64,000 nt of DNA, taken from contig JBGUEO010000028.1 of assembly GCA_041821315.1 (NCBI GenBank), positions 3,987 to 67,986 on the forward strand, given 5' to 3'. The notes under the pieces were generated by a model. That model ran no database searches. It was not told the DNA's origin and saw only the letters and a list, made by a program, of their open reading frames with translations. Shown piece after piece: positions 10,011 to 19,689 of the stretch. Positions within the stretch are counted from its first letter, which is position 1; every line of letters begins with the position of its first letter. Position numbers and translations under genes: made by a program. Source of the DNA: DIGJ01 sp041821315 (GTDB lineage: Bacteria; Bacillota; Clostridia; Lachnospirales; Lachnospiraceae).

Positions 10011-12481
10011 ATTAATCCGTGTTTTTTTGCTATTTTAATTGCAGATATCTTACCACTTACTTCAAGTTTTTGATAGATATTTTGAAGGTGAGTTTTGACT
10101 GTACCCGGTGAAACAACTAAGCATGCTGCTATTTCATTTCTAGTTAGGCCCTCTGCAGTAAGTGTAAGTACCTCAGTTTCTCTGTGAGATAGCTTGATTT
10201 TGTGCATTTGACTATTTAGGAGGCTCTTATTATATTGTTCACAACAAGAAAGTACCTTTTTGTAATATTCATTGTTTGAACTGGTGGTTACAATTTGTTT
10301 TAAAATTTCAATAATATAGGGTGCATTTTCAGCAAAAGGCATTACGATATCATCTGCCTGACCTTTGGCAAGTGCTACCTGTAAAGCAGCGACTCCTTCG
10401 TTTATTCCATAAAGCTGATATTTTGCAACTGCATCAAAAATACCATTATGTATAAAACCTAGTTGATTGTGGTAAATTGAAAAATGCTCATGAAAGCTTT
10501 CTGAAAGTACCTCAAGCTCCAAGTATTTGCCAGAAAGCATTACAGCCTTGCCATAAATGATATAACTGAAGGTAATACCCTGAAAAAGCATATCAGCTTC
10601 GGTCATTTCTCCTGATTGAAGCCACCAGGGAATTTTCTCAGACTGCCCGAGACAGGCATATATATAACCTTTACACAGTTCGAGAGCAGTATTGTGTATT
10701 GGGTTATTTATTTCGGATAGATCATGTTCAAGTTGTTTTAACATAACGAGGGCTTCATCAAGTTTACCTTGTATAATATATAATCTTATAAGGTTAAAGG
10801 TTGCACATATAATAACACTTGTCTGGTCTTTTGTACGAGCCTTGTAAATTGCTTTGAAGCTAGATAACTCTGCATTATAGAAATCTGCGATTTCTAGAGC
10901 ATATTCGGCTTTGGCTAAATAGTCGGAACCTGTTCCGTTTCCATTTGCAAAGGAGGAGTAGATTACATATTTATCGCCTATAATCTGCATTATGTTTTTT
11001 AAGGTGCCCAGATCCCTGAAATAAATATAAAGTAAATGGGGAGAACCAAAGGTTGATTCGTTATCCCTCCTTAAAATATAAGACTGACGACCGCCCAAAA
11101 GTTTTATAATCTCAACGTTGATTTCACCAGATAAATCGATGTGGTTGAAGGTCGTAAATTTCTTTATGATTAGAGTTTCGGCAAGAATACGGCTTCTAAA
11201 GTCTTCTTCTATATTTTCTATACGTTCATACACTTTCATGAGCCTGTCAAGCTTCATAGAACAATCTTTTATTATATCCTCCGTTCCTCTTACTATAGAA
11301 AGAAAGATATGCTGAAGATATGCAAGCGGATATTGATTTAGTACGTTTTGTGGTAGACCATTAAACATTTCAAATGAACCTTCGAAATCAACTAGTTCGT
11401 TTCGGATGTTGGATGGATTGCTAAGATGAGTAAGAATTTTATCATGCGCACCAGCTATATTCAGATAGGTATAGCCAGTAAGAAATTCACCTTTTTCAAG
11501 ATACCATTTACCCAAACGAGTATATAAATTTCGGTGCTCCTCTTCGGAAAAACGTTGTCTAGTCAAAAGGAAATCCAACAGCACATTGTGTATCTTATAA
11601 CATTTTTTCGCATCATCAAAATTTACAAATGCATTTTTGCTATGCAATTCTTTTAATAGTTCAGGAGCTTTTTTTTCCTGTGTAACAAATAAAGCCTGAT
11701 CTGCAGTAAAGCTGTTCATGACGGAGAGCTTTAAAAGAAAATTCTGAATTTGACTTTCATACGTATTAAACATTGCCTTTTCAATCAACTCGTCAATAAA
11801 ACTACTCATCCCAACGGGAATACCTTTTTCCAGAGCCATTATAGTTATATAAATCAGGGACACCCATCCATCGGTGTATTTATTTATTTTTTTATAATTG
11901 TCTTCCGTTATTATATCAGACATCATGGAACAGTAATTATTGATTTCCATTTCATTAAATTTTAATTGCTGCTGGGATATCACATTGCACATACCCTTAA
12001 GCAATAACTCTGTAAAATTCATGTTATTCGTGGATCTGGTAATTAATACGATGTAAAAATTGTCCATTTGTTCAAGAGCCATCTGTAGCAGAAAATCATA
12101 TAAATCATTATTCGTACAAAGATGAAAATCATCTAAAACCAAAACAGTTTTTTGTTGAAAAGAAACCATATTTAAAAGCGACAATATTTTTTCTGTTTGA
12201 GGTGCGTCAACTGGAAAACCAAGACTTTTTAATTTTTTTCCTAGGATTTCATCAAATTTAAGTATTCCTTCTACAAATTTATCCCAAAAACAAGATGTAT
12301 TTCTGCCAGGTTTTAAAAATGAAATCCAAATAGAATAACTTTTCTTATGTTTAAGGAAGTCTTTGACTGCAGTGGTTTTCCCAAATCCCATCGGAGCCTC
12401 TACAATAGTGAGTGGATACTTAAAAATAGATAACAAAATATGATTGATACGGTCTCTTTTTAGTATTTTTACTTTTTTCAA
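10004..12481 (-). CDS. MalT/LuxR-family ATP-dependent transcriptional regulator
   Basis: 825 residues. N-terminal STAND-type NTPase with Walker A APMGFGKTTA (~29-38) and Walker-B-like VLVLDDF; a long helical TPR-like middle; C-terminal LuxR helix-turn-helix (last ~60 residues, LSHRETEVLTLTAEGLTRNEIA..GTVKTHLQNIYQKL). Members of this family are activators switched on by an inducer, often a sugar. The gene is convergent with the GH2 pair and divergent from the peptide genes starting at 12677, so either could be its target; the sequence does not decide. A LuxR-type DNA site was not recognised. Confidence 0.9.
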   Translation of the reverse strand: MKKVKILKRDRINHILLSIFKYPLTIVEAPMGFGKTTAVKDFLKHKKSYSIWISFLKPGRNTSCFWDKFVEGILKFDEILGKKLKSLGFPVDAPQTEKILSLLNMVSFQQKTVLVLDDFHLCTNNDLYDFLLQMALEQMDNFYIVLITRSTNNMNFTELLLKGMCNVISQQQLKFNEMEINNYCSMMSDIITEDNYKKINKYTDGWVSLIYITIMALEKGIPVGMSSFIDELIEKAMFNTYESQIQNFLLKLSVMNSFTADQALFVTQEKKAPELLKELHSKNAFVNFDDAKKCYKIHNVLLDFLLTRQRFSEEEHRNLYTRLGKWYLEKGEFLTGYTYLNIAGAHDKILTHLSNPSNIRNELVDFEGSFEMFNGLPQNVLNQYPLAYLQHIFLSIVRGTEDIIKDCSMKLDRLMKVYERIENIEEDFRSRILAETLIIKKFTTFNHIDLSGEINVEIIKLLGGRQSYILRRDNESTFGSPHLLYIYFRDLGTLKNIMQIIGDKYVIYSSFANGNGTGSDYLAKAEYALEIADFYNAELSSFKAIYKARTKDQTSVIICATFNLIRLYIIQGKLDEALVMLKQLEHDLSEINNPIHNTALELCKGYIYACLGQSEKIPWWLQSGEMTEADMLFQGITFSYIIYGKAVMLSGKYLELEVLSESFHEHFSIYHNQLGFIHNGIFDAVAKYQLYGINEGVAALQVALAKGQADDIVMPFAENAPYIIEILKQIVTTSSNNEYYKKVLSCCEQYNKSLLNSQMHKIKLSHRETEVLTLTAEGLTRNEIAACLVVSPGTVKTHLQNIYQKLEVSGKISAIKIAKKHGLIK

Positions 12482-12614
12482 TTTGTTCCCTCGAATCCTT
12501 AGAATAAGGTATATATTATGTATTTTATTATATACAAGAGGACGGTTTAAATCAAATAGTATTGTTTGTAGCTATTTTATATTAAGCGTAGGCACTAAAA
12601 AATATCATTATGTA

Positions 12615-12642
12615 TGAGTTACTTTTTAATTGCGTTCGTATA
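12615..12642 (+). promoter_or_regulatory. Locus-specific ECF-type promoter motif, copy 1
   Basis: TGAGTTAC (12615-12622), 14 nt, CGTATA (12637-12642), 35 bp before the GTG of the first peptide gene. The same two blocks with the same 14-nt gap recur at 19622-19649 and in both directions at 26196-26285. A -10 block containing CGT is typical of ECF sigma promoters. Assignment to the sigma factor at 14080 is inference. Confidence 0.75.
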
Positions 12643-12676
12643 TATAAAAAGATAAGAATACAAGGGAGGTAATACT

Positions 12677-12883
12677 GTGAAACAATACAAAACTTCAATT
12701 TCTGATGACGAACTTGTTAAAGTGGCAGGAGGACGGAAAATGTTAGAAAAAGATTCGGCGTCGTTTTGGAGAACCGAACGATGTCCTGGTCCTATTTTAG
12801 GAAATTATTATAACTGCAAGGGTTGTTCAGATTTAACAATTGAGCAAAGTGGAGTAGGTTTTAAATGTAAGCGCTTGAATTGA
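12677..12883 (+). CDS. Double-glycine leader peptide with four-Cys CPGP core (1)
   Basis: 68 residues, GTG start behind GGGAGGT. Leader of ~19 residues ends in SDDELVKVAGG, the Gly-Gly site cut by C39 peptidases. The core has CPGP, then C-x10-C-x2-C-x13-C. Similar cores occur in the next two genes and at 19690, 20086 and 31142. It is the first gene after promoter motif copy 1. I infer that it is a secreted peptide (bacteriocin-like or signalling) exported by the NHLM transporters at 14.6-19.6 kb. No modification enzyme of a known RiPP class is adjacent, so the mature form is unknown; disulphides or metal binding are possible. Confidence 0.8.
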   Translation: MKQYKTSISDDELVKVAGGRKMLEKDSASFWRTERCPGPILGNYYNCKGCSDLTIEQSGVGFKCKRLN

Positions 12884-12945
12884 TAAAATTTTATAGATAA
12901 TTAAGAAATGTATCAACCAACGATAAGGATAAGGAAGGTAATGTC

Positions 12946-13167
12946 ATGAAACAAAACAAAACTTTAATTTCTGATGATGAACTTGGAAAAATAGCAGGAG
13001 GATATTCGTCGATCAATTTGGATAGGTCGAAGCCTTTACCGTCGTGGTATGGAACCTCGAAATGTCCGGGTCCGGAAGCATACGATGCTAATAAGTGCAA
13101 CGGTTGTGGAGCAAGAAGCGGAAGAGGTTGCGTATTTGACGTGAGAGACTTAAAAACTAAGGTTTAG
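12946..13167 (+). CDS. Double-glycine leader peptide with four-Cys CPGP core (2)
   Basis: 73 residues, ATG behind AAGGAAGG. Leader MKQNKTLISDDELGKIAGG matches that of its neighbours nearly residue for residue. The core contains WYGTSKCPGPEA and the pattern C-x10-C-x2-C-x7-C. The leader and the WYGTSKCPGPEA block are shared with the gene at 13241, so these arose by local duplication with divergence of the tail. Predicted to be cleaved after Gly-Gly and exported. Function unknown. Confidence 0.8.
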   Translation: MKQNKTLISDDELGKIAGGYSSINLDRSKPLPSWYGTSKCPGPEAYDANKCNGCGARSGRGCVFDVRDLKTKV

Positions 13168-13240
13168 GAAAAATAAGTATGCTGTTTTAAGAAAATCACG
13201 AAAAAATTGTGAGAAACTGTATTTTATGGAAGGTAATGTT

Positions 13241-13480
13241 ATGAAACAAAATAAAAATTTAATTTCTGATAATGAACTTGATAAAGTGGTAGGAGGTAAT
13301 CCGAGACATCCGAGTTTTGAGGAATTTCAGGAAGCTTGGGAAGCTTATAAAAATCAAAAGTCGTGGTATGGAACCTCGAAATGTCCAGGTCCGGAAGCAT
13401 GCGATGTTCATAAGTGCAACGGTTGTAAAGATCGGGGTTTTTCTTTAATAAGTGGGACATATACATGTGGACACAAATAA
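13241..13480 (+). CDS. Double-glycine leader peptide with five-Cys CPGP core (3)
   Basis: 79 residues from the ATG at 13241; an in-frame ATG at 13226 overlaps the GGAAGG ribosome binding site and is less likely. Leader MKQNKNLISDNELDKVVGG. The core begins with a charged stretch (PRHPSFEEFQEAWEAYKNQ) absent from its siblings, then WYGTSKCPGPEAC, a CNGC pair and a last Cys. Spacing is C-x10-C-x2-C-x13-C with one extra Cys inside the first gap. Third of the tandem duplicates. Confidence 0.8.
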   Translation: MKQNKNLISDNELDKVVGGNPRHPSFEEFQEAWEAYKNQKSWYGTSKCPGPEACDVHKCNGCKDRGFSLISGTYTCGHK

Positions 13481-13552
13481 TTTATAAAACAAATGGTGAT
13501 AGAGTAGCAGGATGACAGAGAATGCTAACTGATATTTTAAGGAGAAAAAACT

Positions 13553-13891
13553 ATGTCAAATTTTAATCAAGAACTCATTGCAAAGGCAAAAGAGGCAAAA
13601 ACTAAAGAGGAATTACTTACAATCGCAAAGGAAAACGGTGAGGATATCACCGCTGAACAAGCTGACACATACTTTGAGCTGCTAAATAAAATATCGGGCG
13701 AGCTTGCCGATGAAGATCTTGATAATGTTGCGGGTGGGGGAGGCAGTAATGAGATAGCACCATCACCGCCATGTCCAAGATGTGGTAGCGACAATACTAC
13801 AGGCTCATATTTAAATCCTTTAAAAGGTTATATAGAATACAAATGCTTAAATTGTCATAATTTTTACAGGTATAATCATACCATAGCTTAG
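13553..13891 (+). CDS. Nif11-type leader peptide with zinc-ribbon-like core
   Basis: 112 residues, ATG behind AAGGAG. Residues 1-62 form a Nif11-like leader (AKEAKTKEELLTIAKENGEDITAEQA..) ending DEDLDNVAGGGG. The ~50-residue core has CPRC-x20-CLNC, the four-cysteine layout of a zinc ribbon. Nif11 leaders are known substrates of NHLM exporters with a C39 domain. This core differs from the CPGP peptides, so the locus exports at least two Cys-rich scaffolds. Function unknown. Confidence 0.78.
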   Translation: MSNFNQELIAKAKEAKTKEELLTIAKENGEDITAEQADTYFELLNKISGELADEDLDNVAGGGGSNEIAPSPPCPRCGSDNTTGSYLNPLKGYIEYKCLNCHNFYRYNHTIA

Positions 13892-13977
13892 GGCTAAGTA
13901 TTCGCATTTGCATTAATCAGTCCACTCCAATCCGAAGATTCACTAAGAATACTGATTGAGACAAATATATTTTCAAA

Positions 13978-14048
13978 ACATACGCCAAAAGGCGTATGTT
14001 GCACAAAAAAAACATTTTATATAATAATATATAAAGTGTTTTTTTGTG
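13978..14048. other. Two hairpins between peptide genes and sigma gene
   Basis: A perfect 9-bp stem with AAAA loop (13978-13986/13991-13999) is followed by a long AT-rich inverted repeat (14002-14022/14029-14048) ending in a T run. The second can act as a terminator for the peptide genes. Its centre also contains TATAAT-like sequence and could hold the sigma gene's promoter or operator. Confidence 0.5.
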
Positions 14049-14079
14049 AAAATATATTACAACAAATGGAGGATAACGT

Positions 14080-14589
14080 ATGTGCAAATTTTCCCGCCTG
14101 GAGGACCTTGGAATAATGTATGAGGAATATTACCCCAAAATTTATAATTATGTATTCTACCGTATATTAAATAAAGAGAGAACAGAGGACATTGTCAGTG
14201 ATGTTTTTTTGAAGGTGACTGAGAATTTGTTAAAATTTGATCCGAAAAAAGCAAATTTTAATACATGGATATTTACAATTACAAAAAACACCATGATTGA
14301 TTATTACAGACTCAGGCGAGTGCATCTATCAATCGATGATGAGGAAAACAGTATAGATCCGTCAATCGACTTCGAGGAACAATGCAGTCTTATTAAGAAT
14401 GAACAATTAAAGGAGCTTTACTGTGCATTAGCCAAGATTGACGACAGGACAAGGTACATCATTGCATTAAAGCATTTTGAAGGACTCAATAACCGTGAGA
14501 TAGCGAGGCAAATTGGAATGAATGAAAGTACGGTTTCTACTATATATGTCAGGGGCTTAAAAAAACTCAGAGAACTGATGGTTGCATAA
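14080..14589 (+). CDS. ECF-type RNA polymerase sigma factor
   Basis: 169 residues, ATG behind GGAGG. Region 2 is seen at ~12-80 (YYPKIYNYVFYRI..EDIVSDVFLKV..NFNTWIFTITKNTMIDYYRLRR) and region 4 at ~110-168 (LKHFEGLNNREIARQIGMNESTVSTIYVRGLKKLREL). There is no adjacent classical transmembrane anti-sigma gene. It lies between peptide precursors and their exporter, which suggests a dedicated regulator. The four TGAGYTAC-N14-CGTAT sites in this locus are its likely promoters (inference). Confidence 0.9.
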   Translation: MCKFSRLEDLGIMYEEYYPKIYNYVFYRILNKERTEDIVSDVFLKVTENLLKFDPKKANFNTWIFTITKNTMIDYYRLRRVHLSIDDEENSIDPSIDFEEQCSLIKNEQLKELYCALAKIDDRTRYIIALKHFEGLNNREIARQIGMNESTVSTIYVRGLKKLRELMVA

Positions 14590-14625
14590 TATACATATAA
14601 AATAGGATCTAATAGGAGGCATTAG

Positions 14626-15210
14626 GTGGAAAGTAATTTATTTAGAAAAAGCTCAATGGAGCGTATTTCTTCACCAGAACAACTAAATGATTATTTAAAA
14701 GTTACAAATATACGTGTATGGTGCATGCTAGGAGCGTTTTTTGCACTATTATTTGGAACGCTTATATGGGGATTTACAGGAAGTATCCCTGAAACGGTGC
14801 AGATAATGGGGGTGGCTTATTCTGATGTGAATAATGTGGATGCAGATACCATTTATTGTTTTTTACCACTTGGAACCTCAAAGAGACTTAGTGAAGGAAT
14901 GTCGGCACAGGTATCTCCAGAATACGCCTCTAGATCCGAGTATGGTTATATATATGGTAAGATTACCAGTATTGGTGAAACACCGATTACAGAAGATGAG
15001 ATAATCAAAACCTTTGGAAGTTTAAATTTTCTGCAAGGACTTATACCAGAGGGAAACGTGATAGAGGTGAAAATAGCACTAAATGAAAATGAAAAAGGAT
15101 TAAAATGGTCCAATCAAAAGGGGACGAAAGTCTTTTTGACAAGTGGCTCAAAATGTAATGTGCTGATTGTAACAAAAGACAGAAAACCCTATGAATTAAT
15201 ACTAAATTAA
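14626..15210 (+). CDS. NHLM-type HlyD-like secretion adaptor
   Basis: 194 residues, GTG start behind AGGAGG. One transmembrane segment (~31-53, WCMLGAFFALLFGTLIWGF) is followed by a beta-rich extracytoplasmic domain. It is much shorter than classical HlyD and lacks the long coiled coil, as in the HlyD-like subunit of NHLM systems. It precedes the two ABC transporters and should link or stabilise the export complex. Family assignment rests on context plus the TM-beta layout. Confidence 0.78.
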   Translation: MESNLFRKSSMERISSPEQLNDYLKVTNIRVWCMLGAFFALLFGTLIWGFTGSIPETVQIMGVAYSDVNNVDADTIYCFLPLGTSKRLSEGMSAQVSPEYASRSEYGYIYGKITSIGETPITEDEIIKTFGSLNFLQGLIPEGNVIEVKIALNENEKGLKWSNQKGTKVFLTSGSKCNVLIVTKDRKPYELILN

Positions 15211-15237
15211 ATACCTGTGGTTAGAAGGAGTGGAAAG

Positions 15238-17403
15238 ATGCTTGGAACAGCAAAAGTGCCGGTTGTTATGCAAATGGAAGCGGTAGAATGCGGAGCAGCT
15301 TCATTATGTATGATTTTGGCATATTATGGGAAATGGCTACCGCTTGAGCAAGTCCGTTCTGATTGCGGCGTGTCACGTGATGGTGCAAGTGCTAAAAATA
15401 TTGTGAGGGCGGCAAGAATGTATGGACTTAAGGCAGAGGGATACCGCATGGAGCCGGAAGCGCTAAAAGAAATTACACTTCCGGCTATTATACATTGGAA
15501 TTTTAATCATTTTGTTGTGCTTGACCGTTTCAAAAAAGACAAGGTGGTACTAAATGATCCTGCAAGAGGGTTAGTAGAGGTCTCCTATGAAGAGTTTGAC
15601 AAAGCGTTTACAGGAATCGTATTGAAGTTTGAAAAAACGAATGAATTTGTTCCGGAAGGTAAACAAAAAAGTGTATTGGAGTTTGCAAAAAAAAGATTGA
15701 AAGGCACATTGCCTCAGTTTATTTTTATCCTTCTCACTGGTATTTTGATATCAGTAGTTGGAGTTATCACTCCGCTATATTCTAAAATATTTATGGATAA
15801 TATTTTATCCGATAAGAATCCTGAATGGTTTTTACCATTGATTGCAGCCATGATAATTACATGGATTTTTTCATTTCTTGTTTCTGCGATTGAAGATATA
15901 TGCTGGATTAAAATGGAAGGTAAGTTTGCAGTGGTTGCAAATGCAGAATTTATGTGGCATGTACTTAGGCTCCCAATCGATTTTTTTTCTCAGCGTTATG
16001 TTGGAGATATTGCGTCAAGACAATATTCAAATGAAGCGATTGCAGGTTCAATGATTCGTCAGCTTGCACCGGTATTTATGAACGTAAGTTTACTTGTATT
16101 TTACCTCGCAATTATGACTAATTATAGCTTGCTTCTTACTATTATTGGGGCTTCAACTGCAATTATTAATCTCTTTTTTATGAGATACTCAAGCAAAAAA
16201 CAAATGAACTTCAGCAGAGCGGCAATGCGTGATGGAGGAAAGCTTGCAGCGGCTACGATGTCTGGTATTGAGATGATAGAGAGTATTAAAGCAAGTGGTG
16301 CGGAACAAGGTTTTTTTGAGCGTTGGGCAGGTTATTATGCAAAACAGCAAAATGCAAAGGCTCAAATAGCAAATTACAGCGCCTATATAGGTGCTATTCC
16401 TGCTATATTACAGCAATGCTCTAATATATTGGTATTAATGGCTGGAGTTTATATGATATTGGATGGAAAATTTACCATTGGTATGATTATAGCTTTTCAA
16501 AGTTTTTTAGGATCATTTATGGCTCCGGTAAATCAGCTTCTTTCAGTGAACCAGTCGTTTATCATGATGCGTTCCTCTATGGAACGGGTAGAGGATGTTA
16601 TGAACTACAAAACAGATGGATTTGAAACTGCCGGTAGTAATGAAGATAAGTTAGCATCTGAGAAAGCGGATGCAGCAGGCAAATTATCCGGTGCGGTAGA
16701 GATAAAAAAAATATCGTTTGGGTACAGCAAACTTGAAAAACCACTAATTCAGGATTTTTCAATCAGCATCAAACCAGGTTCGACCGTTGCTTTTGTAGGA
16801 GGTAGTGGTAGTGGAAAATCGACTCTCGCAAAGCTTATTACGGGACTTTATCCTGTATGGGAAGGGGAAATCCTGTTTGATGGAAAGAAAAAAGAACAAA
16901 TTGATGAATATACATATAAAAGTTCAGTTTCCATGGTTGATCAAGACATTACCATATTTGAAGATACGGTAGCAAACAACATACGAATGTGGGACAATTC
17001 GATTGAAGATTTCGCAGTAATTATGGCTGCAAGGGATGCGGATATACATGAAACAATCGTATCAAGACCGGGAGGTTATAGCCACCAGATTATGGAGGAT
17101 GGTAAGAATTTTTCCGGTGGGCAGCGCCAGCGCCTTGAAATAGCAAGGGTATTGGCAGAGGAACCTACTATCATTATTCTTGACGAAGCTACATCAGCGT
17201 TAGATGCAAAAACGGAAGAACAGGTTATGAGGAATATTCGTAATATAGGAGCGACCTGTATTATCATTGCGCACAGACTTTCAACGATTCGTGATTGTGA
17301 TGAAATTGTAGTACTTAAAAATGGTGTGGTAGAAGAACGTGGTACCCATGAGGTACTTTATGAAAAGAATGGCTTATATACGGAACTGGTGTGCAGTGAA
17401 TAA
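15238..17403 (+). CDS. NHLM-type C39 peptidase/ABC exporter (subunit 1)
   Basis: 721 residues from ATG 15238 behind AAGGAG (an upstream in-frame GTG at 15217 is less likely). N-terminal peptidase C39: QMEAVECGAASLC with Cys18, His in NHFVVLD, Asp in LNDPARG. A six-helix ABC membrane domain follows (~145-440). The ATPase has Walker A GGSGSGKST (~521-529), signature FSGGQRQR (~624), Walker B IIILDEATSALD and the H-loop AHRLS. It should remove the Gly-Gly leaders and export the peptides across the membrane. Eight small genes in the locus carry matching leaders. Confidence 0.93.
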   Translation: MLGTAKVPVVMQMEAVECGAASLCMILAYYGKWLPLEQVRSDCGVSRDGASAKNIVRAARMYGLKAEGYRMEPEALKEITLPAIIHWNFNHFVVLDRFKKDKVVLNDPARGLVEVSYEEFDKAFTGIVLKFEKTNEFVPEGKQKSVLEFAKKRLKGTLPQFIFILLTGILISVVGVITPLYSKIFMDNILSDKNPEWFLPLIAAMIITWIFSFLVSAIEDICWIKMEGKFAVVANAEFMWHVLRLPIDFFSQRYVGDIASRQYSNEAIAGSMIRQLAPVFMNVSLLVFYLAIMTNYSLLLTIIGASTAIINLFFMRYSSKKQMNFSRAAMRDGGKLAAATMSGIEMIESIKASGAEQGFFERWAGYYAKQQNAKAQIANYSAYIGAIPAILQQCSNILVLMAGVYMILDGKFTIGMIIAFQSFLGSFMAPVNQLLSVNQSFIMMRSSMERVEDVMNYKTDGFETAGSNEDKLASEKADAAGKLSGAVEIKKISFGYSKLEKPLIQDFSISIKPGSTVAFVGGSGSGKSTLAKLITGLYPVWEGEILFDGKKKEQIDEYTYKSSVSMVDQDITIFEDTVANNIRMWDNSIEDFAVIMAARDADIHETIVSRPGGYSHQIMEDGKNFSGGQRQRLEIARVLAEEPTIIILDEATSALDAKTEEQVMRNIRNIGATCIIIAHRLSTIRDCDEIVVLKNGVVEERGTHEVLYEKNGLYTELVCSE

Positions 17404-17421
17404 AAAAATGGTGGTGCTTAA

Positions 17422-19605
17422 ATGAGTTTTAATGTTTTTGATGATCAAATCAAACAGAGGCGTCGGATCGATCAGGAATTATTTGAACATGCATTCTGCG
17501 ATTTAGCAGATATACTCAAACTAAAATCTGGTGTGAAAGACAGTATGCCCAATCAGGAAGAAACAAGGGAGGCTATTTCTAGCGTGTTGAAATTAATGGG
17601 GGCTATCGTACCAGAGGTTCCCGAAAGTATTAAGGATATAAACGCACAATTAGAATATATGCTTCGCCCGTCAGGAGTAATGCGGCGCCGTGTAGAACTT
17701 ATCGGTTCATGGTGGAAAAATGCAGTAGGTGTAATGCTTGGAAGTACACTGAATGGTGAGATAATTGTTTTAAAACCATCCAAGGTTCTAGGCTATGAAT
17801 ATATGGATGCGAAAACGAATCATGTAGTTAAGGTAAACAAAAATACAGCAAAAAATATAAATACAGACGCATTTTTATTTTATAGACCTTTTCCAACCAA
17901 AAAATTATCACTGGTTGATGTGGGAATCTATATGCTAAAAAGCATACAATTATCTGACATAATCCTTCTTATAGGAGCAAGTTTGTCAATCGCATTATTG
18001 GGTCTGTTTCTACCGTATATGAACAAACAAATTTATGAAAGTGTTATCCCATCGGGTACCAAAAGTGATGTCTTTCCAGTTGCCGTATTGTTAATCAGTG
18101 CAGGAATTGCCAGTACGCTTATTGGCATAACCAAAAATGCGGTGCTAGGGCGATTTAGAGATCGGTTGAATATGTCTGTTGAATCGGCAGCGATGATGAG
18201 ATTGTTTTCATTACCTGCAACATTTTTTAAGGATTATTCAGCGGGAGAGCTCAGCAGCAGAGTTATGAATATAAGTACGCTTTGTGATACTATTTCAAAT
18301 GCGGCTCTTACAACCGGCCTTACCGCTATTTTTTCACTGGTTTATATCGCTCAAATGATAAACTTTGCACCGAGGCTTGTAGCACCTGGTGTATTCATTA
18401 TATTGATTTCATTAATTTTTTCTGCCTTAACTACATTCTGGCAGCTTAATATTTCCAGGAGTCAAATGAAAGTATCAGCAAAGCTCCAAGGAATGGTGTA
18501 TGCATTATTTAGCGGAATTCAAAAGATAAAGCTTGCTGGAGCTGAGAAAAGAGCTTTTGCAAAATGGGCTGAACTTTATAAACAGGAAGGTAAATTAAAA
18601 TATTCATTGCCTTTGTTTTTAAGACTCAATCATGCAATTAGCGGAGCAATTAGTTTTGGAGGCAGTATACTCTTATATTATTTTGCAACAACGTACAAGG
18701 TATCTATCGCAAATTATATCGCATTTATATCTGCATATGGAGCGGTTAGCGGAGCAGTTATGTCACTTTCTGGTGTTGCCTTAACAACAGCAACAATCAA
18801 GCCTATTCTAGAAATGATCAAACCGATATTTGACGCGCTTCCAGAGATAACAGAAGAAAGAAAAATTGTAACGTCACTTTCGGGAAACGTGGAAATAAAC
18901 AATCTTACATTCCGGTATGACAAGAATGGACCTGCCATAATCGATAATTTAAGTTTGAAGATTCGTTCTGGTGAATATATAGCTGTAGTTGGTAAAACTG
19001 GTTGCGGAAAATCTACACTGATGCGACTTCTCCTTGGATTTGAAAAGGCTGAGACTGGAGCCATTTATTATGATGGGCAAGATATAGAAAAACTGGATGT
19101 ACGTTCCGTGAGGCAATGCATCGGTGTCGACCTTCAAAATGGAAAACTTTTTTCGGGAGATATTTTTTCTAATATTATTGTAACTGCTCCTTGGAAAACC
19201 CTCGAGGATGCATGGGAAGCAGCTAGAATGGCTGGTATGGAAGAGGATATAAAAGCGATGCCAATGGGTATGCACACCATGCTAAGTGAAGGAAGCGGCG
19301 GAATATCGGGAGGACAAAAACAGAGGCTTTTAATAGCGAGAGCCATCGTATCAAAGCCTAAAATACTGTTTTTTGATGAGGCTACATCAGCCCTTGATAA
19401 TATAACACAAAAGAAGGTATCGGACAGTATTTCCGATTTGAAATGTACTAGACTTGTTATAGCACATCGACTTTCAACAATCAGGCATTGTAATCGAATT
19501 ATAGTGCTGGATAACGGAAAAGTTTCTGAGGAAGGCTGTTATGATAAACTTATGGAGAAAAAGGGATTGTTTTATAACATGGTGGTAAGACAGACCGTGG
19601 ATTAA
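17422..19605 (+). CDS. NHLM-type ABC exporter permease/ATPase (subunit 2)
   Basis: 727 residues, starting 19 bp after subunit 1. It has an N-terminal ~170-residue cytoplasmic domain without the C39 motif, as in the second NHLM transporter. Membrane helices run ~180-460. The ATPase has Walker A GKTGCGKST (~524), signature ISGGQKQR (~628), Walker B ILFFDEATSALD and AHRLS. It probably forms a heterodimer with, or acts beside, subunit 1. The paired arrangement HlyD-ABC1-ABC2 is diagnostic of NHLM export systems. Confidence 0.92.
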   Translation: MSFNVFDDQIKQRRRIDQELFEHAFCDLADILKLKSGVKDSMPNQEETREAISSVLKLMGAIVPEVPESIKDINAQLEYMLRPSGVMRRRVELIGSWWKNAVGVMLGSTLNGEIIVLKPSKVLGYEYMDAKTNHVVKVNKNTAKNINTDAFLFYRPFPTKKLSLVDVGIYMLKSIQLSDIILLIGASLSIALLGLFLPYMNKQIYESVIPSGTKSDVFPVAVLLISAGIASTLIGITKNAVLGRFRDRLNMSVESAAMMRLFSLPATFFKDYSAGELSSRVMNISTLCDTISNAALTTGLTAIFSLVYIAQMINFAPRLVAPGVFIILISLIFSALTTFWQLNISRSQMKVSAKLQGMVYALFSGIQKIKLAGAEKRAFAKWAELYKQEGKLKYSLPLFLRLNHAISGAISFGGSILLYYFATTYKVSIANYIAFISAYGAVSGAVMSLSGVALTTATIKPILEMIKPIFDALPEITEERKIVTSLSGNVEINNLTFRYDKNGPAIIDNLSLKIRSGEYIAVVGKTGCGKSTLMRLLLGFEKAETGAIYYDGQDIEKLDVRSVRQCIGVDLQNGKLFSGDIFSNIIVTAPWKTLEDAWEAARMAGMEEDIKAMPMGMHTMLSEGSGGISGGQKQRLLIARAIVSKPKILFFDEATSALDNITQKKVSDSISDLKCTRLVIAHRLSTIRHCNRIIVLDNGKVSEEGCYDKLMEKKGLFYNMVVRQTVD

Positions 19606-19621
19606 AATATATAGTATAGAT

Positions 19622-19649
19622 TGAGCTACATATTAAAATGCCTCGTATA
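19622..19649 (+). promoter_or_regulatory. Locus-specific ECF-type promoter motif, copy 2
   Basis: TGAGCTAC (19622-19629), 14 nt, CGTATA (19644-19649), followed by CATAA exactly as in the copy ahead of the GNAT gene. It sits 41 bp before the TTG start of the peptide gene at 19690. It gives the downstream peptide genes their own promoter inside the operon. Confidence 0.75.
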
Positions 19650-19689
19650 CATAAATAAGAAAATTGTTAACAAAAGGAGGATTCGTATT

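Noticed and set aside
15217..15237. GTG start for the C39/ABC exporter
   Set aside because: The ATG at 15238 has AAGGAG at proper spacing and puts the catalytic Cys at the expected residue 18; the GTG extension overlaps that ribosome binding site.
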